A DNA stretch of 53,997 nucleotides, taken from NCBI GenBank assembly GCA_015680685.1, contig MNCI01026334.1, forward strand, positions 12,177-66,173, read 5' to 3'. This DNA is from Gnetum montanum (taxonomy: Eukaryota > Streptophyta > Gnetopsida > Gnetales > Gnetaceae). How positions within the stretch are numbered: position 1 is the stretch's first letter; the number at the start of each line of letters is the position of its first letter. Positions 1-10,146 of the stretch are shown piece by piece. The notes under the pieces are model-generated. The model was not told the DNA's origin and did not search any database. It saw only the letters and a program-made list of their open reading frames with translations. The position numbers were made by a program, and so were the translations under genes.

Positions 1-217
1 GGTTTAGGGGGATCCCCTACGGTAAGCATTTTGTTATTATGAAGTTCACTCGCCGAATAATGTGTGAAAGTTTTTTCTTTTGTCCTTATGTTGATTGTTT
101 CTTTTTCGTTTTCAAGATCAGGGCAATGATGATGTCCAAGAAGCTGGCCCCAGTGGAGCGGGGGCCCATGATGCCAGCGGGTCTAAAGGGGAGGATTCAA
201 CCGTCCTGGACGTTTAG
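1..217 (+). pseudogene. Antisense gene, copy A: last two exons
   Basis: This is the 3' end of the plus-strand gene carried by all these elements. Positions 1-21 match the end of exon 8, with a donor GGTAAGC at 21-27. The intron runs 22-121 and ends in AG. Exon 9 (122-217) encodes an acidic tail containing EAGPSGAG and stops with TAG at 215-217. The matching tail in copy D (45606-45698) contains DDEAGPSGMG. No protein function is recognised. Its place beside the protease of element A is the same as in copies B, C and D. The start lies outside the window. Confidence 0.7.
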
Positions 218-569
218 TTTTTGTTGTGAAATTATTCTGACTCAAATTTATACAGAAATTGTAAATTGAAAATTTCGAGTTATATTGAACAGATGACTAA
301 AATCAGTTAACTCTTGTAATTGTACATCATTACATGTATATGTATAAAAAAAATTGTTGGTTTTCAGTTTAATTGCAAACACGACATGGCAATGTGAAAT
401 GTTTTGGTTCGTTTTTGTGGTTTAAGCGTAGTGCATGAATGTAATTATAAGTAGGAGTGTAATGACAAATGAAAGATAATCGTGAAAATTATTATTGACA
501 ACATGACGATGCATTCGAACAGTGAGCCAGAATTTGGGAGCAAAACAAAGTATAAGTGGATGATCTAGT
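218..569. other. Noncoding stretch downstream of antisense gene A
   Basis: AT-rich sequence between the antisense gene stop and the short-word repeats. I see no coding signal. It corresponds to the 3' flank of the antisense gene in copies B, C and D. Confidence 0.5.
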
Positions 570-870
570 TTAAGGCCATTTAGGGCCACATATGCACTAG
601 TTTAAGGCCATTTTGGGCCAGATATGCATAGTTTAAGGCCATTTTGGGCCTCAATGTAAGCAAGGGACGTTTCGAATGACACGGGTGGATTTCTCGGTTG
701 ACCGAGCATTTCTGATCGTGGCTAGTTTTATGTCGTTGCGGACATGATAGTTTAACATCGTTTCGGACTCGGAATGATAGTTTTACATCATTTAGGACAG
801 TTTGTGTTACTTCAGATAGGGATGATAGTTTAACATCATTCCGGACTATTTGTAGTTTAACGTCATTTCA
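570..870. repeat. GGCCATTTCGGGCC / GTCGTTGCGGAC word repeats (slot after protease, element A)
   Basis: Three copies of a word like AGTTTAAGGCCATTTTGGGCC at about 570-650 are followed by four or five copies of the related word AGTTTAACATCGTTTCGGAC at about 720-880. The same two words fill the equivalent slot in elements B, C and D. Confidence 0.8.
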
Positions 871-899
871 AACCATGTGTTCTTTATTAGTTTAGTAGT

Positions 900-2089
900 T
901 TTTTGATTTTTCTCATTTTAACATTAGGAGATGCATTAGTGAGTATGATTCTATATTCAGCGTCCCCTTCGCTGATCACATTAAATGGTAATTCAGCCTA
1001 AGGGACATCTGATGGAATAGTTCCTGCGTTGGTGTTTTCTTGTGCTTCTGCATGTATTATAGTTTCTGTGTCAGTTGTGGTTTCTAAGTGAGGCTACGTA
1101 TGTACAATGTCAAGCCTTGGTTTTTCTGTTTTGGGTGGGTTTGCTTCTGTGTTTAAAGGATTATCGCCTACCAGTTGTTGTTCATTTATGTCATGTTGTC
1201 TGGGCTCTTCAAGCTTAACCTCTAAGCCTTGGTCTGTGTCTATGTATGATGAGATGATGGGTGTAGCAGCCTCCTCGTGTATGATGATTTCACCACCTTC
1301 ATAAGACAGATGAATCTCTTGGTGTATAGGGGATGAGGCTGCTTTCAGTTGGGCTAACCAGGGCCTTCCTAATATTAGGTTGAATCCTAACATTTCATCG
1401 ATTACTATGAAGTTGGCAGATGTGGGGAATTGATCCCCTGCTATGAAGTCTAAAGTCACGGTGCCTTTGACTATCACGCGCGACCTGCTGAACGATTTCA
1501 AGCATGTGGTGGCAGTTGATCTGATTAGCTCTGTAAGCCCCAATTGTTTGACGATGGGATATGGCACTACATTTGTGGCATCTCCATCATCTACATGGAC
1601 CCTATGTATTTTGAATTGGTTTACTCGTATTGTTATGAACATAGGGGCTATTGTTACCTCTCCCATTTTCTCATCCAACTTGATGTTGTCATTATGGAAA
1701 CTTAATGGCTTGGAAGTTGACCCTTGGGGCGAGTACATTACCGCATGAATTGAAGGTTCATTTGGAGGCAAGTCCTCGCTTACTGGGATAGATGTTAACA
1801 TGCACACTAAAGCTTCGCGATGGGTTTGAGATGTCAGCACTAGGTCGTATAAACTTAATGAAGTATTTTTTTGTTTGAGTGCTTGCGTGACTTGTGTTAG
1901 GGCTGTTGCTAGGTCTTTACTGTTAGGTGTATGTTTGTCGGTAGTGACTTGGTCCATTGGGCCCAACGGTTTTATTTCGTGCATCATTGGTTCGTCGTTT
2001 TTGCCCGAAATCATTATTTTAGACGTATCATGTTTTCTGGATGATTGACCCTCATGGCCTGTGTTTGGTTTATCATTAGGTGGTGTCAT
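900..2089 (-). pseudogene. Retropepsin-like protease, element A
   Basis: Aspartic protease domain of the gag-protease polyprotein. The minus-strand frame from 2089 carries MFITIRVNQFKIHRVHVDDG (active site near 1580-1600), then a domain ending in NLILGRPWLAQL, the usual C-terminal motif of plant gypsy proteases. The active site is D-D-G rather than D-S/T-G; copies B and C also have D-D-G. The open frame stops at 1094, but homology to the other copies (an ELPF...EGDAEY tail) continues to about 900 in another frame, so the end is disrupted. The protease would cut the Gag and Pol polyproteins in the particle. Confidence 0.8.
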
Positions 2090-2188
2090 GGGTATTGTGT
2101 TTAGCGGAGTAGGTTTAGGAGGTCCTAAGGCTAATCGTTGATGCTCCTTCTCTAAGCGTTCATGTGTAAGTTTATCTGCTAAGCGTTC

Positions 2189-2806
2189 TCATGTATGGCG
2201 TGGGGATGCGGTTGGTTTTGGAGACTCAGGTTGCCTTGGGATTCGTACTACATATGGAGAAGGACGAGGTTGCGGTTGGATGGTTGTATGCTGTTGAGTG
2301 CTAGGCTGGCTGGGCACCTTGATGACATAAGGGTTGGATTTATTGTGTGTTTGCGAGGTGGAGGATTGGTGATCACTAGGATGTTCGGACTTCCTAACGC
2401 CGTATGGAGTTGGTCTAGGTGGAGGTTGAACCTCCATTGTTGCTATCGCAGGTGGTACTTGGACTACGTAGGGGGCAGGTCGAATAGGAGATGTTTGTGA
2501 GTTTGTGGTAGTAGCGGCGGGAGATACGCGCACCACGTATGGTTTTTCGCGTGTTGGGGTGTTAGAAGTTGCTACGGCGGGGGGTACACAGACAACATAA
2601 GGCTTCTGAGGGGCGTATGATAGTTGAGGCACGAATATTTGTACAGTGGGAGGAACGCACACTATGAATGGTTTACCAAGCGTTTGTTGCTCATGGTCAG
2701 AATAGACGGTGTTGATGCTAGGTATTTCCGGTTCGTTATCGAGGTAGATCATGTTGATCACGTACGGTGCCTCTTTGGTATTTAGGGGATCTTTATACAC
2801 ATCCAT
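2189..2806 (-). pseudogene. Linker with PYVVRVP repeats, element A
   Basis: Low-complexity Pro/Thr/Gln-rich segment of the gag-protease polyprotein between the Gag zinc-binding motif and the protease. About eight modules of the form PYVV-x-VP recur (PFIVCVPP, PYVVCVPP, PYVVRVSP, PYVVQVPP, PYVIKVPS, PYVVRIPR) separated by 15-30 variable residues. Degenerate versions occur at the same place in element B (PFVIRVP near 29700) and element D (RFVIRVP near 47750). I know no domain with this pattern. It could be a flexible spacer or a site for a binding partner. The frame is open here but breaks before the protease. Confidence 0.7.
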
Positions 2807-2809
2807 GGC

Positions 2810-5083
2810 CTAGTTTTGTGGTTGGACCAGGTTGGCCTCATCAAAAGTGATTTGACCTCCGTCGATCATTCGTTGTATGTCTTGTTTCAGGGTGAAACAG
2901 TAATCTGTGCCATGCCCATTACGTTGGTGATAGTCGCAAAAATGGTCCATCCTAAAACCTTTGGGTACTGGGGGCTCATCCGGCATTGCTAGGCTTGGGT
3001 TTTGAACCAGTTGACAGAACTGATCATGCCTTTGGATCGCTATCGAGGACAACTACTTATGTTTCATTAATCCAACCTTCAGGAGTTGGTCGAACAACTG
3101 CGATGGTTTCATGGGTAGTGGTGTGTCTTGGGAGGGTTCTTTCCTCTCAAAGTTTCTTGTACGATTTGGTGTTGGGTTTTGTGATGAGGACGATTCTGGT
3201 GCGGTCACGGGGGTAGGTTTAGCGTAATTAGTAGGGGCGACAGGTGGTTTGCTTTGTTGTCCCATATTTTCTTGTTGTGATTCTGCTACTACTGCTATTG
3301 TGGTTTTAACTTTTTCTTTGTCTTTTTTAGTGTGTTGGTTCTTAAAGGTTGAATATGCAGGATCATGGCTATTTTGGGCCACCTCTTCTATGTTCTTAAT
3401 CTATACAAATTCTTGACTCAGAGTGCGCGCATTGAGATAGTATAACTTGGATTTCAAAAAATCGTTGATAGCCCCTTTTAAGATGGTGAGGAGATAGGTC
3501 TCTGGGATAGGCTTGTGGAGCTCATTGAGAGCGGCACTCCACCATTGGATGAATTTTTGAACAGGTTCAAGGGGTGATTTCTTGACCTGTATGAGGCTGT
3601 CAAGTGTTGCCTCAGGCTTTAAGTTATATTTGAACCTGGTGACAAATTGATGCAACAAATCTTCCAAAGAAGATATCGAGTTTCATGGCAAGGCCCAATA
3701 CCAATCAAGTGCTCTCCTAGCAAGGGACATGGGGAACACTCATAGAATGGCATGTGGCCATGCCTGAAGTAGCACGCACTCTAGTCTGAACATTATGAGG
3801 TGAGCGTTGGGGAATATCTCCACGTTGTATTTAGTTAGGATAGGCAAAGATACACCCTTGGGTAATGTTAAGGGCAGAACGGAAGAGCTGATAGGGTCAT
3901 CGTGATAGAAGTCCACTACCTTCAGTTCTCTGTCGGGGGCCGTTTTAAGGCGTTTGACCTCATCCGTTAGCTGTTGCATTAGTTTTTTAGCGTCAACCCA
4001 ATCTTGGGCACTAGGTGAGATGGCAAGTTGGGGATGTTGTATGGTATACATGATAGATTGATGGGCAGTGGGTTGGAAGGCAGAAAGTTGTGTAGTTGGA
4101 GGCTGTATTTGCGGGATATTTATAGCGGGTGGTACTAGGGGTAGCACATTGTAGGCAAGGGATTTTTGTTATTGTTGTTGTCCTTGAGGGATGTTGGCTG
4201 GTGGGATTATGTGATGTGGTATGTTATAATGTGGGGATTGATGTGATTGAGAACCAATCGCTGCCCATTGCCCAGTCATGTTTTGTGTAGGAACCCCCTG
4301 AACTTGTTAGGTTGCAGCGGTGAAAGGGGCTCCATGAGTTTGGATCCGGGGGATATAATGAGCGAACGTAGATGCCGGTATCACATGCGGCATTCTGATC
4401 ACTCGGGGCGGGAAGGTTGCCCCTACATTATTTTGAGGGGGTTGTACTTGCGAGGATGGGCCTACGGTTGCAATAGGGAGAATAGCAAGAGGGAGTATAT
4501 TGAGTTTTGAGTCGGTTGTAGGAGGAATATGAACAAGTGCAGATGATTCTTGTTGAGGTATTTGTGCTTGGGTGAATCTAAATGGTTGAAGGGACGTAAT
4601 TTCCCCTGTGGCTAGATGAAATAATAGGTTGACATAGGTTTGTGGGCTAAGAGTGTGGTACGAATCTTCATGTTCGGATTGGGCTGCGAACTCATCCTCC
4701 TCTTCCAGTTGAGGATTTACTACATGCTGATCTAGAGACTAGATCCTTTGCAAGAGGAGTTGTGTAATGAGCTCAAAGTAAGGCTCTGGAAGAGGGATGA
4801 TATCGTACGGGGAAGGAATGAACTCTTGTCCTCCCCTATAGAAAAGTTTGTGTTGCCCCTTAACTTCCATTTCGGCTCGATCCACGGCTAGGCCGACTTG
4901 TATTTTCAAGTATATGAAATTGTACTGGTCTTGAGTTATGATGTTAGAAGATGGGTTCCTCCCTTGCAATCTAAGAGGCTGGTGAGGCCCCATTGTGGGT
5001 TGTACCACAGGCTGTTGAACGGCCATGGTGCCTACAAAGTCTGTGACCTGGGTGGTTGTAGTGGTGGAGTTTGCAGTGTTCAT
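2810..5083 (-). pseudogene. Gag, element A (broken)
   Basis: Capsid/nucleocapsid polyprotein. The start is the ATG at 5083 (MNTANS), since the N-terminal region aligns with Gag of element B and the preceding leader is repeat DNA. Later segments show the retrotransposon Gag core (DFYHDDPIS and the downstream Gag block at 4147-3740, then KKSPLEPVQKFIQWW at 3667-3401) and a zinc-binding motif FCDYHQRNGHGTDYC near 2930, followed by LKQDIQRMID. Stops and frame changes near 4740, 4150, 3670 and 3390 break the frame. The motif has the C-x2-H...H...C spacing used by Tat and Athila relatives rather than a standard CCHC knuckle. Confidence 0.8.
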
Positions 5084-5139
5084 GATAAACGGTTGAGATA
5101 CGACACAGTGAAGGGATATGCAACTGGTATACCTAGTAT

Positions 5140-5730
5140 AGCGTAAACCTACGTTCATGGCGTACAGCATATAAACTAGGTCTCAGCATATAGGCTTCAA
5201 CGACCAGCGTATAATGACAGCGTATAGGTATATAGTGTATGGTAGCAGCATATATGCTAAGCAACGTAGATGAGTCTACGGCGTAGAGTGTGCAGCGTAA
5301 ACTGAACAGCAGCGTAAACGAGTCTACGGCATAGAGTGTGCAGCGTAAACTGAACACTAGCGTAGACGAGTCTACGGCATAGAGCGTGCAGCGTAAACTG
5401 AATAGCGGCGTAGAGTATGCAGCATAAATGGAATAACGTAGATGCTGCGAAGTTTGCAGATAGTAAGTTTTAAGCTCAACAGTGTAGACGCTCAATAGCG
5501 TAGATGCTGGAAAGTTTGCAGACAGTAAGTTTTAAGCTCAGCAGTGTAGACACTAGGAAGTTTGCAGAAAGTAAGTTTTAAACTCAACAGTGTAGACGTT
5601 CAACAGCGTAGAGACTAGGAAGTTTGCAGACATAAATTTTTCAACTCAGCAGCGTAGATGCTGGGAGGTTTGCAGATAGGATCGACGTATACTCGACAGC
5701 GTAGACGCTGGGAGTTCTGAAGCATAGTAA
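5140..5730. repeat. Tandem repeats in the 5' leader of element A
   Basis: Between the PBS and the Gag start lie two tandem arrays of AGCGT words. A 48-bp unit containing GAGTCTACGGCATAGAG and CAGCGTAAACTGAA repeats three times at about 5270-5410. A unit of about 60 bp containing AAGTTTGCAGACAGTAAG and CAGTGTAGACGCT repeats four to five times at about 5440-5700. Open frames across it only translate the repeat. Confidence 0.8.
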
Positions 5731-5746
5731 ATTTTAGGTATTTTTT

Positions 5747-5765
5747 GGCCCTCCTTCTAGCACCA
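5747..5765 (-). promoter_or_regulatory. Primer binding site, element A
   Basis: On the minus strand this reads TGGTGCTAGAAGGAGGGCC, five bases downstream of the LTR end (TACA then GAAAT). A TGG start next to the 5' LTR is the standard plant PBS layout. Element B has a decayed version at 32470-32487 with the same CTAGAAGGA core. I could not match it to a tRNA from memory. Confidence 0.7.
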
Positions 5766-6356
5766 ATTTCTGTACTATCCAAAATCTTCGGTCTTCAACT
5801 GGAAGGAAATAGAAACCTGGAGATCTCCAGACTTGCATAGAAGACCCTACCTTTGCTTGAGGGCAAGCTGGATTTAACGAAGGTAGGGTACCTTGAGTGG
5901 TCTACACGCGGATCAGGCAAGGATTTCCCCGAACGTACACCAAAGTGCTATATGCTGGGTTATATGTAAACGGCGTAACCGATGTAAAACAAAGCGTAAA
6001 CGGCGTAGCTGATGTTAACAGAGCGTAAATATACTAAAGCGTAAACAGTAAACATGCAATAATGAATGGAAAACTGTAACAAATCGTGGCAAAGAAATGT
6101 AACAATGTTATTGCGAAATGAGAGTTACAATGCACTGGTCTAACGCAGTTGTGGCTTTGACACAAGGCGGACGAATAGCCCTAGTGGATGCAGGGATGAC
6201 TGTCTACTGGTTCAAACTGTAGGCACAACGTAGAGGCTATATGCTCAGCGTACAAGGTTGAGGTCCAGCGTACAATGTTCTCTGCTCTTGTTCTTAGCCT
6301 CTCTGTTTTCCTCTCTGGTTTACTCAAAATTGCCAACCCCGGTCTAATGAAAAATT

Positions 6357-6407
6357 GGGGTTTTTATACAGGTTTAGTCATTAGACTCGGGTTGGGTGAC
6401 ACGTGGC
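6357..6407 (-). promoter_or_regulatory. LTR promoter: TATA box and G-box, element A
   Basis: Read on the minus strand, CTGTATAAAAACCCC (6357-6371) is a good TATA box, and GCCACGTGTC (6398-6407), a G-box/ABRE core CACGTG, lies about 30 bases upstream of it. The pair is kept at the same spacing in both other LTRs of this type (49375-49421 and 48476-48522). Transcription would run toward Gag. Confidence 0.65.
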
Positions 6408-6459
6408 GTGTTGAGCGGGTGCGAAAGAATAAAATTTACAAGTATACAACATGCTGCCT

Positions 6460-6780
6460 CTACTGGGCGTATACGCTATATCTGGTGTGCATAGACTCTA
6501 GGCGTATACGCTGGGCGTGCCGGGCGTATACACTATGGATGCTGGGCATATATGTTGGGCGTATATGCTGATGGTTGTAATGTTCGTGTGAGTTGCTGCC
6601 TTGTACCAAGTCTTGCTCTGCAGTGCTGTCTCCATGTCGTCTTCAGGGATTTCTTGTTGGGCGTATATGTCAGTCGTACATGCTGGGCATACATGTGTAC
6701 GCTGAGCGTGTACGCTGGCCATATACGCTGAGCGTGTACGCTGTGAATGCTGGGCTTATACGCTATGAATGCATACTTAG
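6460..6780. repeat. GCGTATACGC word array in LTR A
   Basis: About fifteen variants of the palindromic word GCGTATACGC, mostly as GGGCGTATACGCTG, separated by short unique pieces. The same array is much denser in the LTR pair at 47880-50055. It lies upstream of the G-box in the direction of LTR transcription. Confidence 0.75.
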
Positions 6781-7087
6781 TGAAAACTAAGTATTTTGAG
6801 CTCCGAAATTGCCATGTTTGATAGCAGATGTTGTCGTGGTCGTCGACGGGTCTCAAGGAACTACTCCTCATTGAGTTTGGCTCTACTTGAAGATGTCTGT
6901 GGGGCCCTCTAGCTTTGGTCATGCTAGGGAACATCATGACTTAGCTCGATTCTTGTTGGAAAAGTACTAAGCTCGAAATTTTGTAGTGTTTCACCTGGTA
7001 CATCAACAATAATACAAACAAAGTTTGTTCCTCGTCAATCTCTGTAACTATCATTATTATTCAAGAAGAATCTTGATTTCCATTACC

Positions 7088-7611
7088 ATGGACACAGCCA
7101 TGATATTCTTGGGCCCACTAATGTTGGTGATGGCATTCATGGCGGTGTGGGCGATACCAACAGTGACTGCACTGAGACATCGTCAGAAGCAAGCACGATG
7201 ATGGCAATGAAGATTCCAGAGCAGACGGGATGCAACATGTTCATAAATCTGGCAAAGAGCACGCAGTCCATTCACTAGATTTAGATGGACTTGCCCGTGG
7301 ATTTGCAGGGGATGATCGTCCTGGCTCCCTCCGACGATGCCTTCGTAGACTTGAATGCAAGCATGCTAAACTCGTTCACAACAATGGAGAAGACGGAGAT
7401 AGTGCAGTACCATATGCTACCGAAATACTACATGCAGGGGCAGTTGCAGGAGGCTAGCAATCTCGTCAAAACCATGGCCACTGGCAAGCACGGCCTTCTC
7501 AGCTTCACTGTGACATCCTCGAGAGCCAACAACAGCTCCGTCAAAATCTGCACCCGAGGAAACAATTCCTACTGGATTGCAAGGATTTGTAGACCTCGAA
7601 TCCCAGTTTGA
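7088..7611 (+). pseudogene. Fasciclin-like (FAS1) protein fragment, broken
   Basis: The ATG at 7088 starts a hydrophobic signal-peptide-like stretch (MDTAMIFLGPLMLVMAFMAV) that stops at TGA 7199-7201. The frame beginning at 7198 then carries GCNMFINLAKSTQ, two stops near 7277-7284, and from 7285 MIVLAPSDDAFVDLNASML and VQYHMLPKYYMQG. These match the first half of a FAS1 domain of plant fasciclin-like arabinogalactan proteins, which are cell-surface adhesion glycoproteins (family knowledge). One frameshift and two stops make it a pseudogene. The second half of FAS1 is not clear. It is the only host-gene-like trace in the window, in the unique stretch between elements A and C. Confidence 0.65.
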
Positions 7612-9633
7612 AAATGTATGAGTGGATCTTCTATTATCGAGCATCTGAAGGCAAACACAGAAGATGCCGCCCAACGTCTAGACTCCCCACCAATGCCAAG
7701 GCAACGGTATAACACATGGATTACTGTAGCTACCATTTCTAGCACAAAAAAAAATTCACAAGATAGCCAAGTTCCAAAGATTGTGGATCGTTACAGTTCT
7801 TTTCAGATGGAAAAACACCGACGGTAATAGGTGTATGAGGCGGATGATGTGGCGGCATGTGGGTGACCATCCATAACGTCAGTTACAGCAATGACAGCGA
7901 TGGAGCCTGCTACGCCTATGCATCGCCTCTTATCCCTTGCAACGTGATAGTTTACAAACCCTTGATCCGACACCTGTCCGACTTGCACGATGACACCTAA
8001 CACCTAGAGAAATATATGGTAAAAATAATTAATTTATTCACTATAGATTATCAACATGTATGCCGAAGGTTGTGAAAATAAAATCTATCAAAGAAGAGGA
8101 AAACGAACTCTAGAAAATTAAAAAGATTTCATGGCAAAAACCAGTCCCAAAGTGCAATTGCAAGTGCAGTGGAATAGCATGTTGGGATGACCAATGTCCT
8201 CCAACTCCATCTTTGATAAAATTATTATTATTATTGAAAAAGAGAAGAAATTTTTGGGATATTTGTGTAACGTCCTATATAAAGAGGACATTTAGTTAGT
8301 ATCCATTTTATTCATATGGAAGATTATAAAATTCCATGATAATTGTAACTAATTTTAAATCACCAAAAACACATGCCAATGTTAGCATGATTTTCTCCTA
8401 ACTTCATGTATAAGTTACAACTTCCTAACTTGTTGGGCAAGAAATATCTCCTAACTTGTTGGGCAAGTTATAACTTCCTTACTTGGGAGAGAAGTTAGCC
8501 AAGATATTTTGGGAAATATAACTACATTTGAACCTTATAAAAAGGCTTCATGGGTTAGAAGGGAAAGGACTTTTGGGGATCAGAGCATTTGTAAAAAGAC
8601 ATTGTGAAAGATTTCTTGTAAGATGGCTTGCTAAAGACAATATTTCAGCCTTTTTGTCATAGTCCTGTGAGTTATGCTTAATTGTTTTCATTTTTTCTAA
8701 ATTGTTTAGTTAGTGGTTTAGATAGTATCATGCTTGGCAAGTAATTTTGGGATTTTTAGATTGCTCTTATTATTCTTGTTGCATGATAGAAAATTTCTAT
8801 TAAAATTTTTCCATAGAAGAGCTTGTGTTTTAAATCCTTAAGAGCATTTTTAGTAGTAAATTTTATTATTGTGTAATGTATAAGAACCACTATTGAGATT
8901 GTTGTAAGAGAGCCTCTACATATAGTCAAGCCGTTGAACGATTCAATAGTCAAGAGGGTTCAGAAAATCTTTGGCATTTTGATATGACCAGAATAGATTC
9001 TTTTATCTTTAAAGTGAATCTCTGTGGTATTTCAATCAGATATTGTCAAGTCTTTTGAAGGTTCTGTTGAATGCAATTGTTGACATCTATTATCTAGCCA
9101 AAATAGAGTCTCGTACATGATAGTTTACATAACAATTTTTGGGTAGCATGGGAGGATTGTCTTGAAGAAATTGCTTATTTGAGCCTTGGAAGTTTGAACA
9201 ATTTGTAGTTATTGAATTTGGGATAGCTTTATTGCGAAGTGTTTACTCGTATCATTTTACCTTATTTAAACATTTGAGATCTTTACACAAATATATTTCC
9301 ATTGAATCTTGCTCTATTTTTAGCTTTTTTTGTGGAACTATCTCTTTCTCTGGGGAAAATTAGAAGTAGATTCGCAAAGTTGTGCTCAAATGTTTTTGCA
9401 AAACTTTATTTGTTACAAGTAGGTATTATAAGGACTGCATAGACTAGGCAATTGAACAAAATAGGAACTCTCAACAACTCATAGTACTTTGCAAAGTTGG
9501 CTGAATCTCTTTAAGATAAGACATTTATAGTTTTACACACAACCCAATCATTTCATGTTTCACAACCGCACACCGCAACAACACACACACATACTCACAT
9601 TAACTACTGAGTCTATTTGGAGGTATCTGGGCC
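7612..9633. other. Unassigned AT-rich sequence between elements A and C
   Basis: No confident gene. A plus-strand frame at about 7850-8000 (containing WVTIHNVSYSNDSDGACYAY) may be a remnant exon but I do not recognise it. A 19-bp phrase CTAACTTGTTGGGCAAG is duplicated at about 8430-8470, and TTATAAAAAGG near 8541 resembles a TATA box, so an unrelated LTR or gene relic is possible. The rest is simple AT-rich DNA. Confidence 0.4.
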
Positions 9634-10146
9634 TTGGTGTTGCCAGAGACCAGCAAGCACCTAAATCCTGTTCAAGGACACTTGTTGGTAGTCACATCCC
9701 AAACGGTCACCAACACTAACCTTTCGTGCCTTTTGTTTCACCGGTGTAATCTTTTCATCAAGGATGATATTATGTTGGACAATTCGAGGGTCCAACCTTG
9801 GCATGTTAGTATAAGACCACGCAAACGTCTCTATGTTTTCTTTCAAAATCTGAGTGATATCACTAGCGAGGTATGTCTCTAATAAGGCACTTAATTTTAA
9901 AATTCTAGTTTTATCACTGGAAGTGACAATAGAGACTTCAGCAAGAGGATCCTCAGTGATATTATCAGCCTCTAGATCTAGAGTCTTCATCATGTTTTTA
10001 GGCTAGTCTAATATTTCTTCAGTGGATGCTATTAAATTTGTGTAAGTAGATGGGTCTAGATCCAAAGATTCTAAATTGATTGTCCTTGTTACTTCTCCAT
10101 GTGATCCATTGAAAGACAATGTTGATAAGTTATTCTTGGTTGCCAT
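9634..10146 (-). pseudogene. Pol N-terminal region, element C (truncated)
   Basis: The start is the ATG at 10146 (MATKNNLSTL), preceded by GGAGCAAC as in element D. The frame carries LDLEADNITEDPL, an acidic spacer and FAWSYTNMPRLDPRIVQHN, the conserved lead-in to plant gypsy reverse transcriptase, then stops matching at about 9640 before the catalytic part. One stop lies near 10010. Neighbours are word repeats and the divergent antisense gene. The truncation is the left limit of element C. Confidence 0.75.

Larger units (their letters stand above)
1..6993 (-). mobile_element. Element A: 5' part of a Tat-like Ty3/gypsy LTR retrotransposon
   Basis: Read on the minus strand, this is a 5' LTR (6993 to 5771), a primer binding site, a repeat-rich leader, Gag, a proline-rich linker and protease, then the 3' end of an antisense gene at the left edge. 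Reverse transcriptase and integrase would lie left of position 1. The right LTR end is marked by GTGTTTCA at 6986-6993 and the left by TGTACT at 5771. The 5 bp beyond the right end are CCTGG, so a CCTGG target duplication is expected outside the window. The same domain order in elements B, C and D supports the reading. Confidence 0.85.
5771..6993 (-). repeat. 5' LTR of element A (GCGTATACGC type)
   Basis: 1223 bp with TG...CA ends in the plus-strand reading (TGTACTATCC ... GTGTTTCA). Related LTRs lie at 48935-50055 (same strand) and 47880-48934 (opposite strand), both lacking the first 150 or so bases. Shared landmarks are CAAGGATTTCCCCG near 5925, ATGCTGGGTTAT near 5955, the TATA region at 6361-6368, and a GCGTATACGC-rich part at 6460-6780. 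Confidence 0.85.

Noticed and set aside
5133-5495. Minus-strand open frame with repeated YAVDSSTL phrases
   Set aside because: It is only the translation of the 48-bp tandem repeat in the leader of element A; no such protein part exists in element B.
6498-6937. Minus-strand open frames with IYAQ and AYTP repeats
   Set aside because: Same cause as above, the GCGTATACGC words in LTR A.
8500-8700. Possible unrelated LTR promoter (TTATAAAAAGG)
   Set aside because: I found no matching second LTR, PBS or PPT, so it is only mentioned under the unassigned stretch.
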